Positions 12,867 through 26,366 are shown, counted from the first letter of the stretch. The stretch is DNA of 64,000 nucleotides from Perca fluviatilis (GCF_010015445.1 NC_053114.1:34407025-34471024), one strand, 5' to 3'. A program made the numbers and translations. The notes: generated by a model not told the origin, from the letters alone.

Positions 12867-12868
<2 letters not shown>
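10837..12868. other. Intergenic, no gene recognised
   Basis: Unique sequence with scattered short open frames, none with recognisable protein features. No terminal inverted repeats or arrays were seen. Confidence 0.45.

Positions 12869-12953
<85 letters not shown>
12869..12953. repeat. (CA)n microsatellite, ~85 bp
   Basis: An uninterrupted CA array of about 42 units, typical of fish DNA. Its length and purity suggest high polymorphism. The apparent Val-Cys-rich open frames across it on the minus strand come from the repeat and are not genes. Confidence 0.98.
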
Positions 12954-12955
<2 letters not shown>

Positions 12956-14219
12956 GCAGTTTCCAGGAACATTCCTTTCAGGTAACACATTTTATATGCA
13001 AATAATGACATTATTTATCCACTATGCTTTTTGAGAACATTTTAGCTATTTTTGTCACAATGTCACAAGTGGGGCAGAAAACAAGCAAAAATGTGAATTG
13101 TTGCCTAATGTCTGAAACTACAGCCTCTGGCTCTTGTGCCAAAAAACAAACAAACAAAACAACCATAAACTGAAAGGTTAGCCACGGCCAAACAAACACA
13201 TAAAACCAAATATTTGCTAATGTGTCTGTCCAGACCCCATGCCTCACAAAATACATTCCCACATCTTAGCTACATCGAAGTTGACTCGCCTGGCTTCGGA
13301 GTCATGCTTTAAAACCAAACATTAACGCAGTTAATGCTGTCTGTGCTCACAAGCTGTTATTCACAAGTCCCAAATGAGCCCAGAAGATTAAACATTCCAA
13401 GTCTTTTGTCTACTAGGCTACAAACAAAATTGTTATTGTAGGAGAGGTTGAACAGTCCCATGAAAGGTCTCTGAATAATTGCACCATGTTCTGTATGTCT
13501 TCATCTCAGTACATGCTGGTGTTCCCAGCGCTCCGTTTTCATGTGGTTGAGAACACGGCGAGCCTCAGATCTTGTAAAAATTGGCGACTAACAAAGATCT
13601 TGAAGATCAAGAGCTGTGGAATTTTTTTTGACGACACCATTCAGTGATATGCAAATATCATTCCCTGCTTGGCAGAGAGTTTTTCCTAGTAAGCTCATGA
13701 GAATTAAATGAAATGTATGCATGATGAAATGTGTGCACAGTGGTGCAACAGTGGAAACATACTTAATGGTATTCAGAGCGGAAAATGGCCAGACTGAACT
13801 AGAAGGACCCTGCCATTGTAGCATCCAGGGCAATATTATAATGAAAAACCAATACTTCATGTGTACGGTATCTCAATGTACACCACCTAATGTGTTAGTG
13901 GTTTTTATCACACCAATGATGTATGAATGATGTAAGCAATTCAGTTTAATAAAAAACCTCATTGATTATGTTACATATTACTGCATGTAGCTGTAGCATC
14001 TTTGAAGCTCTGTCTACAGTACAGAGGTTCTCAGAGCAGGCCGTAAAGTAAATATAAGATTCACTAAAAGGCTCAAAAATTCACAAGCATGTGTTGGGCG
14101 ACACTACATAACTTAAATACATTTATTTTAAGTAGCTTTCTAAGCAATGGAAATAATGTACAACACCTGTTTTCCACCGGTTAGAACGGTGCGTACCCTT
14201 CACGGTTCATATGTATTTT
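12954..14219. other. Intergenic, nothing recognised
   Basis: Unique sequence. No supported coding region, RNA gene or structured repeat. Confidence 0.45.
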
Positions 14220-14310
14220 ATGTCATTTGAGCCTGCCCTGTCAAAGACAAATTTCTGTCACTCGTGACAGACAATAGAGTTTTTCTTATCTTATCTCATC
14301 TTATCTTATA
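14220..14310 (+). mobile_element. Probable LINE/SINE 3' tail with TTATC pentamers
   Basis: The text 'caaagacaaatttctgtcac', then 'gacaatagagtttttc', runs into degenerate TTATC/TCATC pentamers at 14285-14309. A short 3' stem followed by a tandem pentamer tail is the usual end of fish LINE and LINE-mobilised SINE copies. Nothing of the body was recognised upstream, so this is a very short 5'-truncated copy or a look-alike. Confidence 0.4.
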
Positions 14311-17300
14311 TATCAGCAGAATTAAATATGCCAGTGCTCTGCAATTACCACTTTTGGCAGCAGGGGCTTTCGTTGCTCCTGCTCAGCACAAGTTACACAC
14401 TGTTACTTGTTTTAAGTGCGCAGTCAGGTAAATAATTTTTAAATATTTCTGGGTTACTCCAAATTAGAAATATAGGTTTATTTTTTATATCTTCCAAAAG
14501 TCACGCATTTACAGTTTTTTATTGTTTATTTCTTTTTTGGCTATCACAGAAGTTTTTCAAATATTTTAGACATTACATTACAGTATATAATGACCAGCTG
14601 TGAATGACGTGCACACTGGTGTAAGCAGATGGTTTAAAGCCCCCATATTTTTACTCCAATAGCACCTCAAGAACTTGTGCGTTTGTTTTAGCAAATGTGA
14701 CTATCTTCATGATGACTTGATGATGGAATTTCAGAGAGCACTGTCACACTATAAGCCCCCAGTGACACTGCTCTAAATGTTCTATAAATACTGTGTGAAT
14801 ACACTCCAGACATTCAAATCCATGCACCATAATTGCTGCATATTTACTGAAAAAGTATCTCCTTATTACGATGATCAGGATTTAATATATCTGCTTTGTG
14901 ATTTACATTTTGCTTCCAGGTAAAGCAGAGCAATTGCTGTCCTCCCGGGCTTAAGCCTTTGATCCAGGGAGAGAGAGTTGGTGGGATGTCAGCGGGATGA
15001 ACAGAGCTGTGACAGGTTAGAGAGGAAAGAGAGCAGTCAGAGAAGAGGCGTTCTGTCAATCACGTTTGTTGGTGAAAACCGCAAGCTTTGCGTCTCAATG
15101 AATAAGCCAATGCACCCTTTAGGAGGACGAGCATGTGAACCACACTTTTGTTGAGTTGAATAAATACGAGTGGGACAGAGACGAGAAGAGAAATGAGGGA
15201 CGGGGAGAATCCATACTGCCTTTTAAGAATGAAGCTGCTGAGCTTTGGTACAGATCCATGGTAAGAAAGAGAAGCAGAGCCACAGTTGATAACAAGATGG
15301 AAAACAAGGTCCAGTGGAGATAAACAGCCTCTAAAAGTGCTTTAAAAGTCAAACTACAAAAAAGGGTGACGAACGTGGAGACGACAGTCAGTATGGAGAA
15401 TGCTCACAGCCATTGGAATGACAGGAAGTGAGAGGAAGTCAGCAGCTCGCAGGATGGGGGAGGCAGCAGAAAGAGCCTCCTGCTGGTTATGGAAAAGGAG
15501 AGAGGAGCCAAGCTGGAAGCCAGGAGGTTACAGTTCAGGGTCGAAACATCCAACGAACGTTGGACAAAGTCTGACGACATCAACTCCTCCCGGCCAAGGC
15601 TACATTCACCGAAGGTGAATGAAGGGGAGGCATCTTTTTTAGATGTAATTACTCGTATGATAATTTGAAGTGTAACTCCAGGCCATTTTGTACCCAATGC
15701 AGAAAAAGGTTCCCGCTACAATATTCAGTGATTCAGTTCTTATCTCCTTTCTCCTCACCTTGGGTTGATATATCTTTAGTGGTTGAAGTTCACTTCATAT
15801 GGATTGATGCAAAGTCGTTGACTCTTTTGCAGGGTTCATTGCAGACCAGTTCATCCTGCTCTGACAGGGACTAGACCACAGTATCATTAATAATATAAAA
15901 GGAAGACAATACACCTTGGCTCCCAATGCACTATTCCAGATAGGATATACTGGACTATCAAGGGGGCAAAGAATTCTAGTCTCCATGACTGTAATACTGA
16001 TGCAGTTTTATAATGTTGTTTTATTATGAAACATAGCCCATGGAGGAAGGCTGAGCAATGCAAATTGCTTGGATTCTGTTATTAATGAACAGGTTTATTT
16101 GAGTGGTGGCAAGTCCCCTAACTTACAAAATGCCTCTTGCTCACCCTCTGCTGTAAGATTATTCATGCTTTTGAGTAGTTAATTGATTAGCAATGGCTAA
16201 TCTCTTTTTGTACTGTACCAATGGGTGTCAACGTGCAATGGAGATGCGATATTATGCATGTTTCGTTACCTTGCTTTTATTTGTGCTTGAACATCTGTCA
16301 GTCAGTGAATCCCACTAAAGCATAGTATGATTCATGACACCTACTTTTGGTTTTAAAAACTAGAATACAGTTTATATTTCATGTACAACGAGGTCATTTT
16401 AAACAAAACAAAGCCAGTATATTACAAGGAGTGAGTAGTTCTCCAGTGCCTGAAGCAGTAACAACACTGTAGCAGTGACACAGTGTGGTTCTAATATTAT
16501 TCAATCACTGCGGGACAATACGCTGCATAATGTATATGCTAAAGCATGAGAATGCAGCATCCTACACAGCTGGCGAACCACATCTTAAGGCACTTTCTTT
16601 TTTTCTAGCTAATGCCTAGCAGTTGGTAGAGTTTGCTGGAGCAAAATAAAGAAACAACAGAAGTCAATATGTGTCAAATAAAATCAATTGTCTCATTAGG
16701 GATAAAACAAGGAACATTTCTCACAGACAAATGCAATGTGATAGCCTGCATTTCAGTACACCATTTGCCTTACACATTTTGTTAGTGCGGTAATCAAACT
16801 GAGATTAATTGTTCAATTAAAATAAACAGAGCGAAAACAAAAAGAAAATCCTTATAACATACATTCAGGCAGATTGATAGCTTCACATATGTATTTTTTT
16901 GTTCCCTATATATTTTGATACAACTCTCCTTAACATCATTTCTTCAACTGTAGTTCAACATTTGACACCATCTACTTTCATACTGTAAATTCGAGTCTTT
17001 GTCAATATATAGATTTTACAGGCTAGTCTTGATTTACTTGACATTTGAGCTTGGCAATCAAAATTTTAAATTCAAACATGCATAATGATGGTCACACTCC
17101 ATTAATTGAATCGGGCTACAATAACCTCTTTCTCTAATGATCCTTTATGGCACGTCATGACCATTGTCGCACTTCAGATGACCACTGAGTGCCCCTGTGG
17201 ATTTTAGCTCATGCAACATTTCCTGTGGTGATCAATCACGACTCCAACCTCCACAGTCCCCTTGATCTGGGAACTGTAGTGAACCTAGTATCATTCAGGG

Positions 17301-18634
17301 ATAATGAACAGAGGCCACGGCCTGATGGCTCAGCCTGGCCTCACTCTCTCACCTTTTGCCTCTAGCTGAAAAAGTCACTTCCTATGGGTTTAAATTGGTC
17401 ACTCGCCCCTGCTTCTCAAAGAGCAGTGGTACATCGCCCTTTAATTTTACAGCAGAAATTTTTCCCTCTTCTCCTAAATTAGCAGTTTTGTTTATTTGCC
17501 CTCAAAGTAAATGTTATACAAGAATATATAAGCAGGCAAGGTTTAGTACACTCTGAATTCAAAACACATTGGACTGTATATCAGTCAAGCAATTTCATAT
17601 TAAACACAAGCTGTCATGGGGCCAAGGGAAAATAAAGGTCGGAGAGAATAATAAACAAATACTGTATGAATAGGGAATGGCAGTTTGGGCCATAAGCTGG
17701 AGACACGTCACATTTTCAATCTCCACCAGTGGGAGGACAAATCGCCTGAGAGGAGGGATTAGGGTTGTGAATCACTGATGGAATAAAAGCCTCTTGTTGT
17801 TGCTTTGTAATTGTCTCTGCCATATTTACATGTTAAAAAATGGAAATCTTTTGTTAGGTGCTGGCATGAAAATCGTTCTCCTATGACTCAGCAGCGATGT
17901 TAAATATTCATGACTTTATGTGGAAAGCAGCATTTAGGTCCAGGATGCCAATGAGAAGTGAGCAAAGGCGCGGATTAGCAGAGGTGACAGGGTTGATGAA
18001 TACAAACATTTAGGAGATTATGTTTTTGATTGGAATAATGCTTTGCAGGCAGATTTATTCGGAGCATTGGGGGAATGATTAGATTTCCACCCCCCGCCCC
18101 ATCATCCATATGGAATTTTGACATGCAGTGTACGCCGGCTCCCTGGAGGTGGGGTGGCATTCAGTTTTCTACTGTGGAGGGGGAATTGATCCACAAGGTG
18201 ACACCCTGTATAAGAACTGTCAATAGAAGGTCAGGAGCTCTCCACTGCCAAGCATACAGAGTGTGTACTAATCCTCCTGTGCAGCCATGCAGCGTCGATC
18301 AATGTTATATGAGAAGGTTGTAAACATCCGACTGAATCACCCTGCAGCTTTGCATTGGATTGCAATAGACGCCAAGCCACATGAGTTTGAGATCAAAGGG
18401 AAGCGGTTCCAAGAGTGAATTTAAAATTTGACAACCTTACAAAACAACACTCACAAGTACCGGTGGTTTGATAACAGAAAATATAAAAATCAAATCAAAT
18501 ATATTTAAAAAAAAAAATACAGTGGGATTCAGTGGTTTCTTAATAAATGTGTTCACTTTCATGTGACAGACAAAACATCTTCAAGTAACAGAAAATGTGT
18601 TTGATGTTTCCTTGTCAGTTAGATAACAATAGAA
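14311..18634. other. Intergenic, with one possible regulatory block
   Basis: No gene recognised. About 17690-18080 differs from its surroundings: it has few homopolymers, no repeat similarity and several recognisable motif types. These include TGACTCAGCA (MARE/AP-1 type) at 17885-17894, followed at once by an AT-rich TAAATATTCATGA. It could be a conserved non-coding enhancer. This is inference from composition; comparison with other fish genomes would decide. Confidence 0.4.
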
Positions 18635-18655
18635 ACACACGCACGCACCCACAAA

Positions 18656-18711
<56 letters not shown>
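18635..18711. repeat. (CA)n microsatellite with CG-interrupted start
   Basis: An imperfect ACGCACGCACC start leads into a pure CA run of about 50 bases and ends in ACAAACAAAA. The His/Thr-rich frame through it is a repeat artefact. Confidence 0.97.
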
Positions 18712-18713
<2 letters not shown>

Positions 18714-18939
18714 AAAACATCCAGATGCACACACAGTTACAGTGGGGGAAAACTTTACAGATGAATTTCTGTTCTTAATGTTTCACTTTATCTGCTTTAT
18801 CTGATGTTCACTACTGAAAGAATGACTTCCACTTTTCCCCCCCTTTGACCTGCTTCGGCATCAAAAAAGCAGTGTCCTCCTGTACAGGAGATTGAAAGGT
18901 TGCTTAAGTGTCCTGAGGTCTAAATCAAAGAAAATATCT

Positions 18940-19300
18940 GGGGCCCGTTTCAGGAAGGAGGTTTAACAAACTCTGAGTCCAACCCTGAACTCTGAGTTGA
19001 TTTAACCTGAGATGGGAAACTCTGAGTTTTTGGTTGCAGAACAGCTGATTTGAGTTGGTTCAATCAACTCAGAGTAGGTTCACTCAGAGTTATGCGCGTG
19101 CACCACCACTATAAAAAGGCAGCATGAATGGAGCCATGATACTACGATTCACCATGGTAACGACCACAAACAAACTGGTCGGCGGAAATACTCATGTGCG
19201 AGTTTGAACATGTACTGTATTTCGTTAAAAAAGCAACACAGCGGGTGCTGCAAAAGAGAGAGAATTTGCGTGGGAGAAGATTGCTGCAAGAGTAAATGCG
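18940..19300 (+). mobile_element. PIF/Harbinger-like element, left part
   Basis: Begins GGGGCCCGTTTCAGGAAGGA, a terminal sequence I associate with fish Harbinger-type elements. The first 150 bases repeat the word CTCTGAGT four times and its inverse ACTCAGAG twice (e.g. 'caatcaactcagagtaggtt'), forming subterminal palindromes. TATAAAAAGG follows at about 19111. The expected inverted right end (CCTTCCTGAAACGGGCCC) was not found, so the copy is right-truncated; the end given is approximate. No transposase frame. Confidence 0.6.
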
Positions 19301-19419
19301 TAACTTCCAATATAGTGAATTAATATCATATTTAATCATAAGTATAATATTACTGGTGAAATGGTATTGAACCTATAATCTATTTAATTTAGGTGCAATC
19401 CTGATTAATACGAGCGAGT

Positions 19420-19745
19420 CGCTCGAATGACGGCCGCCATGGTGCGCCTCCATCTTTAAAATACATTAGCCAAAGAGGGACATACCTCCGCCTTTCGCGC
19501 TTTTACACTCAGTGGCACTGACTGTGACGAATGCCACGGAGGGAGGGGGAGAAGATTACTTGCGAGTGCTGGCAGATTTGAAAGCCTGTTGAAAAATGAC
19601 GATTGCGCCTAGTCTCGAGGACATGTAACGGAGTCACCAAGGAAGTTAAAAAGAGAATTAATAGAAATAGAAAGTAATATTCAGTTGGTTGTCATATACA
19701 ATTTCACTGCCAGATGGGGGAAATTCTTACACAATGTAGCTTTAA
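19420..19745 (-). mobile_element. Teleost DNA-element fragment ending at TTAA
   Basis: Read on the minus strand it begins, next to TTAA at 19742-19745, with AGCTACATTGTGTAAGAAT. It continues through 'cctcgagactaggcgcaatc' and a CpG-rich region to the CGGCCGCCATGGTGCGCC block near 19432-19449. I recognise the sequence as a recurrent percomorph repeat. A TTAA edge suggests piggyBac/Kolobok-type insertion, but the other terminus does not show a matching inverted end, so the copy is truncated or the class is different. Non-coding. Confidence 0.5.
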
Positions 19746-20859
19746 AATGCAGGTGCAGCTGTAAATGGCAATTGGAATATGGAGACAATATGATATTTAA
19801 GCTCTTTAGAGCAATTGAAAGAACCACTCTTTGCTCAATGGAGGCTATAATGAAACACAAGCAAGTCTGTTTGCTAGCAGTGTCACATGGGAAACACAAA
19901 GACGGGTAGCCTACTTTGTGCATTGTTACCAATGACACTGTAGTCTAATTCTTCCAATTGCAACTAATTCCAAGTTTGGATAGCAGTAGCAGTGCTGTTA
20001 TATGCCTTTTTCCTTTCCCACTGGATCTGCTCATCTATCCAGGGCTTAGGTTGTTTAACTGGGAGAAGATTAGTAAGCTTATGGTAGCAGCAGACATCTA
20101 ACAGTGAAAATGTTGTACTTAGATACACTTACGTACTGCTGCATGGAAGTCCAACTATCTTAAATTTTGTAAGCGGTGGGTTAGACAGCCTGACAATCAT
20201 TGAATCAAACAGATGTGTGTGCAGAAGCACAGTTTATACCTGCAAGGGAAGCTCCGTCACTTCATATCACCACTGCGACTGCTGTCATGTTGCATTCCCT
20301 GGTCAAGTGCTATGTTCACTGTGTAGCTCTAACTGTATTGTTCTATTTTATCTATCTTTTGTTCATTTAGATTACTAAGTGAACGCTGTATCAGACAGAT
20401 GATTTCACACACCTGCAGTTGTTACACTGTCAACATTTTCCTCAGTGTTTCCTTGAAGGTAAACTGAAGCTGTAACAGTTTTAATAGTAATGTTTCACTT
20501 GTCATTAAATGACATGACCATGGCTGTATAAGAGATCACAATAGGTGAGCCAGCGATACTTTTTTAGATACCAATTTTATAAAACAAAAATTACAAAATT
20601 ACACTTTACAGAGCATATCTTTTTCAGCTATTACTACACGAGCCTGTCTCTGTGCCTGTCTCTGCGATGTGTAACATTAGACAGCCAATCCCAAACATTA
20701 TAAGATCTTGCTAGTAGCATGCTGCATGCTTATTGTCTCACTGACCCTAATGAGATTTACTCCTTAGGTATTGAAATATAATAAAATGTATAACTGTAAA
20801 TACAAAATCACTGTACTTGAATTATAGTGGTCTCATAAAAAATAAAACCACTTATGGCA
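19746..20859. other. Intergenic, no confident feature
   Basis: Unique sequence. The minus strand at about 19960-20060 reads a short P-W-I-D-E-Q-I-Q-W-E-R-K-K-A-Y frame. It vaguely resembles the basic region after the LINE endonuclease but is too short to call. Confidence 0.35.
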
Positions 20860-21112
20860 GTTTAATGTCAAGTTATCATAACAAAGACATTGACAGATTA
20901 TATTGTATTGCTGTCAAATTCTCATAACACAGAGATTGTTGTCTTGGTTAATGTCAAGTTGTCAAAACAAACATCTCAAACAATGCTAACGTTGCACCTA
21001 ATCACAACAGTCATAAACATAAAGACTCCTTCATGTTCATGACATGTGTCACGTCATGGTTATGACAGTGTCATGCCAGTCTTATGCACACCCCTTAATA
21101 AAGTGTTACCGT
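20860..21112. mobile_element. DNA-element fragment ending in TAAAGTGTTACC
   Basis: Ends in 'ccttaataaagtgttacc', the inverted form of the GGTAACACTTTA terminus found on many fish elements. Within it the words TGTCAAGTTGTCA, TCATAACA and CATGACA recur in both orientations, typical of subterminal repeats in these non-autonomous elements. The matching GGTAACAC left end was not found; the left boundary is approximate. No coding sequence. Confidence 0.55.
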
Positions 21113-22905
21113 AGTTGTTTTTAATTAGTTCTTTAATATGAAAGAAATGTGAGTTAAAAAGATCCAAGTTGAGTAGATTATTAACAGCCAAGTCCACCAC
21201 CAAAAGTCTGCTTATTATTTTAAGAAAAGGAACAAATAAACTTGTGAATAAATGCAAATGGTATAAATATGCACATACATAAGCCAGGCCATACTAGTAT
21301 GATGACAAGAGGTGGTTGGAAACACAGCTTTGCCCCATTGCTGATGCACTGTTGAGCAGGGCACCCCTGCTGGCCTTCAAAAAGCCTCTACTACAACCCC
21401 AGTACGCCATTTGCAATCTAAATGCACTGAAGGCACAGTTTCATGTTCTTTTCTCTGTTTGCATTGGGCTGGTAAAGGCCTCTGTATTCTGACAGTAGCA
21501 GGGCGCAGCGTTGAACTGTACACCGTGTCTTTAGGACTGACAGGTTTGTTTGTATGCAGAACACACAAAGCCACCACCTGGGGAGCAGCTGGGCCTCAGA
21601 GCAGAATAGGATAGTTCAAACTCGCTCAACTACAGTACGACTAGATGAACAAAAGCAGCGCTATATAGGGATACACAAATTACTAAGAGTAAAAGTGGTA
21701 AAAGCATACAGGGTAATGGCACCAATGACCAGTCTCCTCCAACTGTTCAAGATCCATTAGAAAAGGGGATATATATTAAGAAAACAGAGGGGGAGCCTTT
21801 TAAAACACAGCAGAGGTAATGGCATTAAAAAGACAAGATTGATGTATGAGGAAGGACTGACACGCATGAAGGACACGGGAACTTGGCCTCATCTTCAAAG
21901 ACAACAAGGACTGTCATAGCAGTGAAAATGGGAACTAACAGAATTATTTTGGAAAGTGGCTGCTAGGCTCTCAGCCAGCACTCCAACCACAGAATTAGAA
22001 AATGAAGGGTAGTGACTGCTGCTGCTCCTGCTGCTGCTGCTTACAACACTGTTATAACATAACTGCCTCCTCTTTTTCCAAAAAGGCCACTGGCACAGAG
22101 CGGCGTGGGTGTCACCTAGGGAAGAGACATCACGTATTGAGGGGACCACACTTTTTAATGTCTTCTGAAGAGGTGGCCTTTTATGTTGTCATAGGGGCTG
22201 TAACATCCCCACAAATACTGCCTGCCATGAGAACTAAATACATCATTTTGAACCACCATGTATAATAACACAGACATTTCAGACCAACAGGTATTCAATT
22301 TTACTTTTTAAGCTGCTTTAAGCTGAATTCTGACCACTAGTGGGCAGAATTCAAAATAACCCCAGAGATAGTATTTCTGGCAACCTTATAGCAGGGCACC
22401 CACTTACCTAAATCCCCTCATTCAGCTTTATGAGCCTTGTCCTTTATTATGATCTGCCAATGAATGCTGAATAGTCCCACCTTCAATGCGAGGCAGGAAA
22501 CCCTAATCCAAATCTTCCCCTGTGTGCTCCCTCCTAGTTAGACGAATAACCTAAAGCAATTCAGTCAGCAGAATCCGAAAAAAGGGTTGCCCAGATTCTA
22601 ACACATCACACTGTCTCCCATAGTCGTGTGTCCAGTATACAGAATGCTTCTTGTCCAGGAGGCCCCAAACCACCTTCTTTCAATGCAAAGTAGCAACAAT
22701 ATGCTATTAAGCTCCGCTTGGATGTTGAAGCTCCTCAACCTGTGTGCTTACAGCAGAGGAATCATATTTTAACAACTTTGGAAACTGACTCATTTTGGAT
22801 TAATATTTTAATTGGTGATTATCATTTATATAGTTTCCATTTGGATACAGCTATAAGTAGTTATGGCACTGCTACCATCAGAAACCGTATTAGAAATCCA
22901 GTTAA
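21113..22905. other. Intergenic, nothing recognised
   Basis: Unique sequence with a short CTG/CTC triplet-rich stretch near 22015-22042. The ~100-codon frame at 22718-23020 runs into the mobile element at 22906 and is not credible as a gene. Confidence 0.45.
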
Positions 22906-24473
22906 GGGACTGTTCGTTATTTATATAAAAGGGCCACCGGAGGAGTTTTGGGACCTTAGTAAAAACAGACTTGACCCTCCCTTCACCAGTAAAAAAAAAT
23001 TCTATGACACTCTAAAATGATTGCGCAAAGAGGCATGACCCTCCCCTAATTTATGGATGCCTTCTGTACTGGATAGCACTTGGTAAAGATGTGCAGATGT
23101 CACTTATTTTTTATAGCCATAACATACATAATTTAACCTCTGCATTCTCATCTTACACATCCCACTCCTCTGTTATGGTGTGGTGGCCATTTCAGTAGAT
23201 TTACTCACTAACATAGTTGTGCAAACACAATAAGCATGGAAACTAAATGCACACTTCCTGCATTACTACATTACTTCAAATACTAAGTTACTCCTCCAGT
23301 AAACTAGTATTCACATGAAATAAAACAATAAAACATTGAGACCATTCACCAAAGCACTCTGGGTAACAAATTCAACACACAGACTGGTTGCTACGGACTC
23401 GTCACTAGGCTTCCTCAGTCATTGTATGTTTTACATAGACTGTAACAGTCTATGATATTTTAGCACACATAGGTAAAGCTGCCGAAGCTGAACATTATAT
23501 TCCAAAACATATAGGTTTATTTTTAAAGCAGATTTTAAATTACATTGTAACAATTTTACAATTCGCCTTTATTAATCCAGTCGTGGCACGGCTGTCTTGG
23601 AACGCAATAGCCAGACGGTGGCGGAATGCCCCGACACCTAAATTCAACTAAAATGTAACAGTGAACAATCAGTGTTCAACCTACAGTCTGTTGAGATGCC
23701 TCTCCAAATGCAGAAACGAAGCGCAATCACATAAAACATTAAGAAAAAAGATCCGTATTTTGCCGTAATCCAATGACACGAAAAAAAATTAATCCACAGC
23801 GATCAGTAGATCCACATAAAGGTAAATGATACGGTGTATCCAGCAAGGCCTACGCGCATCACATTCACCAGCCAGCTCCAAACAGGTGAACGAGGCCTCT
23901 CCACTTCGCCGTTTAAACAAAGTGGAATAAAACGTATAAAAGTCCAAATCTATACAAAACGCGCAATCAATAAGTAGTAAGCTGACCTCAAATATACATA
24001 CATGGCATTTAGGAAACCTTTACGGCAACGTTGGCACGGCAAGATTTGCAGACAGTGCAAGAGTAATTTCCGTTTTTTACGTCTTACCGTTCCCATCGTC
24101 AGCCAGTTAGGCTAATATTTGGTTTTACTAAAGCAGTATATGAAATCAGATGTATTACCTACCACCAATTAGTTGTTTTGTGTTATATATAAATATTTAT
24201 AAAATATCTGGTCATGCCAGACATAATTATTCCACTCATTTTTTTATTATTTTACACCCATCTGGTAGCGGGGGGCCGAGACTGAGAGCTACATGGAAAA
24301 ATATGCACCAAACAAGCCATTTTGAAATTTTGCTGTTTCATGAATACAAAAGTTGTGTGGACCCCCCCCAGACTATAAAATGTTGGGTGACCCTCCCCTC
24401 AACAAAGAATAAAAAGACTTGACCCTCCCCTATTTTCCTCCGGTGGTCCATTCCATAAATACTGAACGGTCCC
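22906..24473. mobile_element. 1.57-kb inverted-repeat DNA element, superfamily unclear
   Basis: The two ends form an inverted repeat of about 38 bases. The left end is GGGACTGTTCGTTATTTAT, then a short spacer and CCACCGGAGGA. The right end, inverted, is GGGACCGTTCAGTATTTAT, then GGACCACCGGAGGA. Internally, TGACCCTCCC occurs four times on the same strand: near 22972 and 23036 at the left, 24388 and 24420 at the right. No open frame above about 90 codons and no transposase motif was seen, so it is non-autonomous. Flanking bases give no clean target duplication. I recognise the ends from percomorph sequences but cannot name the superfamily. Confidence 0.7.
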
Positions 24474-26301
24474 GAAGCAAATAAATCATGTTTCTCTAGC
24501 ATGTAAATGCACTGGTAGTTTATTCATAAAATCTGTGTCCATTAGCATTTAGTCCACACCAAATATTGTTTCCTTGCATAACCATCCAGGTGTTTTATGT
24601 GTAAATTCAAAATGTGCATTAAACAGTTGAACAGTCCCCCCACTCGCTTTGTATAAAACAGTGGTTGGCGCATTTTCTGGACATAGTTATGCTTGAGCTC
24701 TCTACAGCAAGGATTAACAAAGCCAAGTCATCGACTATAGACCTACGGAAAAATAAAAGTATAAGTCCTAATGACCTCAACATCACAAGAAGTAGAGGAG
24801 AGTGACTAGGCAAGGTGTGATTTTAGTTTTCTTGTATTTTGGTTGGTTTTGTTTTCCTCGAGACCGCGCAGAGGGTGGGGGGTGGGTGAGGGCTTTGGTT
24901 CCTGTTTGATTGTATTTGTTTGTTCTGTATGTGTAAAAAATGATCATAAAAAAAACCCCAGTTGAACAGAAATGTAAATAATATTGAAAAAGATTACTCT
25001 GATGTCTTCGTTCAAATATCTTGCTTCCTCTCCTCCGTTCATCTAAAGAGGGAGTAAGAAGTCACTTGGAACACATTAGATTGCAAACAATTATGCATAC
25101 ACTCAAATAGCAGAATCAAAGTAGTTAAATTTGTTTTACATTCAGACAGCAACATAGGACTCATTTAGTAATATTTGTATAGGTCCCCGGAGGTCACTGT
25201 ATGTGCCAGTATTCTTTATTGTCATTTATATCGTAATATCCCAAGGCCCGAGGAGATCTTTTGCTCTTTTTTTTAGATGGCAGTCAGATGGTAATCAGAT
25301 TACTTAGTCACCGTTTGCCCTGTGAACAGGTTTTGATACAGTGCAAATTATTTTAATTTCACCAGGCCAGCCTGTGAGACAGCTCTAGCCTTGCCTTGCT
25401 GATTGGTGAAGTGCTCTTTAATTGGTTTAAACTTTGCTCTCGCTGCTCAGGGATCTACACGCTTAATTTCAGCAAAAGGTCAATATCAATAAATCTGATG
25501 CTAGTGAAGGGGCGAAGGCGGAGGCATGGAAATAAAATGCTCCACACTCTTCTGTCTAGGACTGACCACTGGGAGGGGGAAGCGAGCTGACCCTGGTAAC
25601 ACCGCGAACCAACAGGGTGCTAAGAGAAGATTAGAATTTGAAGCTCCGTCAGCCTACCCTCTTGTCAGGTGTTTATTGCCCATGACCTCCGCAAGATGAG
25701 GTCAGATTTTCATATTATGGCAAACCAACTCCTTTGGCACAATTGGTTGCAGTATATTCAACAACAGAATAATGAAATGGCCCAACAGGAAGAGGAGGGG
25801 CTGTATCAGCAAGTGAGGAAAGACGAGCCGGGACAGGTAGTGTGTCCTAAGCAGCGAAGTAGAAGAGACTGTGCAAGATTGTTTGCAGTGCAGAGCAGAT
25901 GCAGAAAGAAGGAGAGTGATATGAAAGAAAATCTACTCTGTAGGGACCCTTCTTGTTGCATCAGCTCTTCTCTTGTGTGAGCATTACAAAGCCCTAAAGA
26001 GGCAGGCATGAGACGCTCCGTGCTTTGGGCGCTCAGGGGTTATCCACACTCCATACTTGCCCCTCAGGATTTTACTCACCCAAATGGAGAGATGAACAGC
26101 ACCACTGATTACATGTCTTATACTTTCTACGGCTCATCACTCTCTGATGCCCAAGTGGAACGCTCGCTCAACACACAGGCACACACTCACACATTCTCAC
26201 ACAAAACTAAGTTATAATCATAACATCCTAGCTCAGAACTACCCTATTCATCTAGAGATTGTCACCTGTCAATCAGAGTGCTTGTAAAGTACTTCAGTTT
26301 A
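24474..26301. other. Intergenic, nothing recognised
   Basis: Unique sequence with T-rich tracts. The 103-codon frame at 25669-25980 is low-complexity (Gln/Glu-rich) with no splice or start support. Confidence 0.45.
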
Positions 26302-26357
<56 letters not shown>

Positions 26358-26366
26358 CACACACAG
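26302..26366. repeat. Interrupted (CA)n microsatellite
   Basis: About 65 bases of CA units with a single AAA interruption around 26340. Confidence 0.97.

Noticed and set aside
12644..13011. Cys-Val repeat 'proteins'
   Set aside because: Translation of a (CA)n microsatellite.
19960..20060. Possible LINE ORF2 piece on the minus strand
   Set aside because: About 25 readable residues only; not enough to separate from chance.
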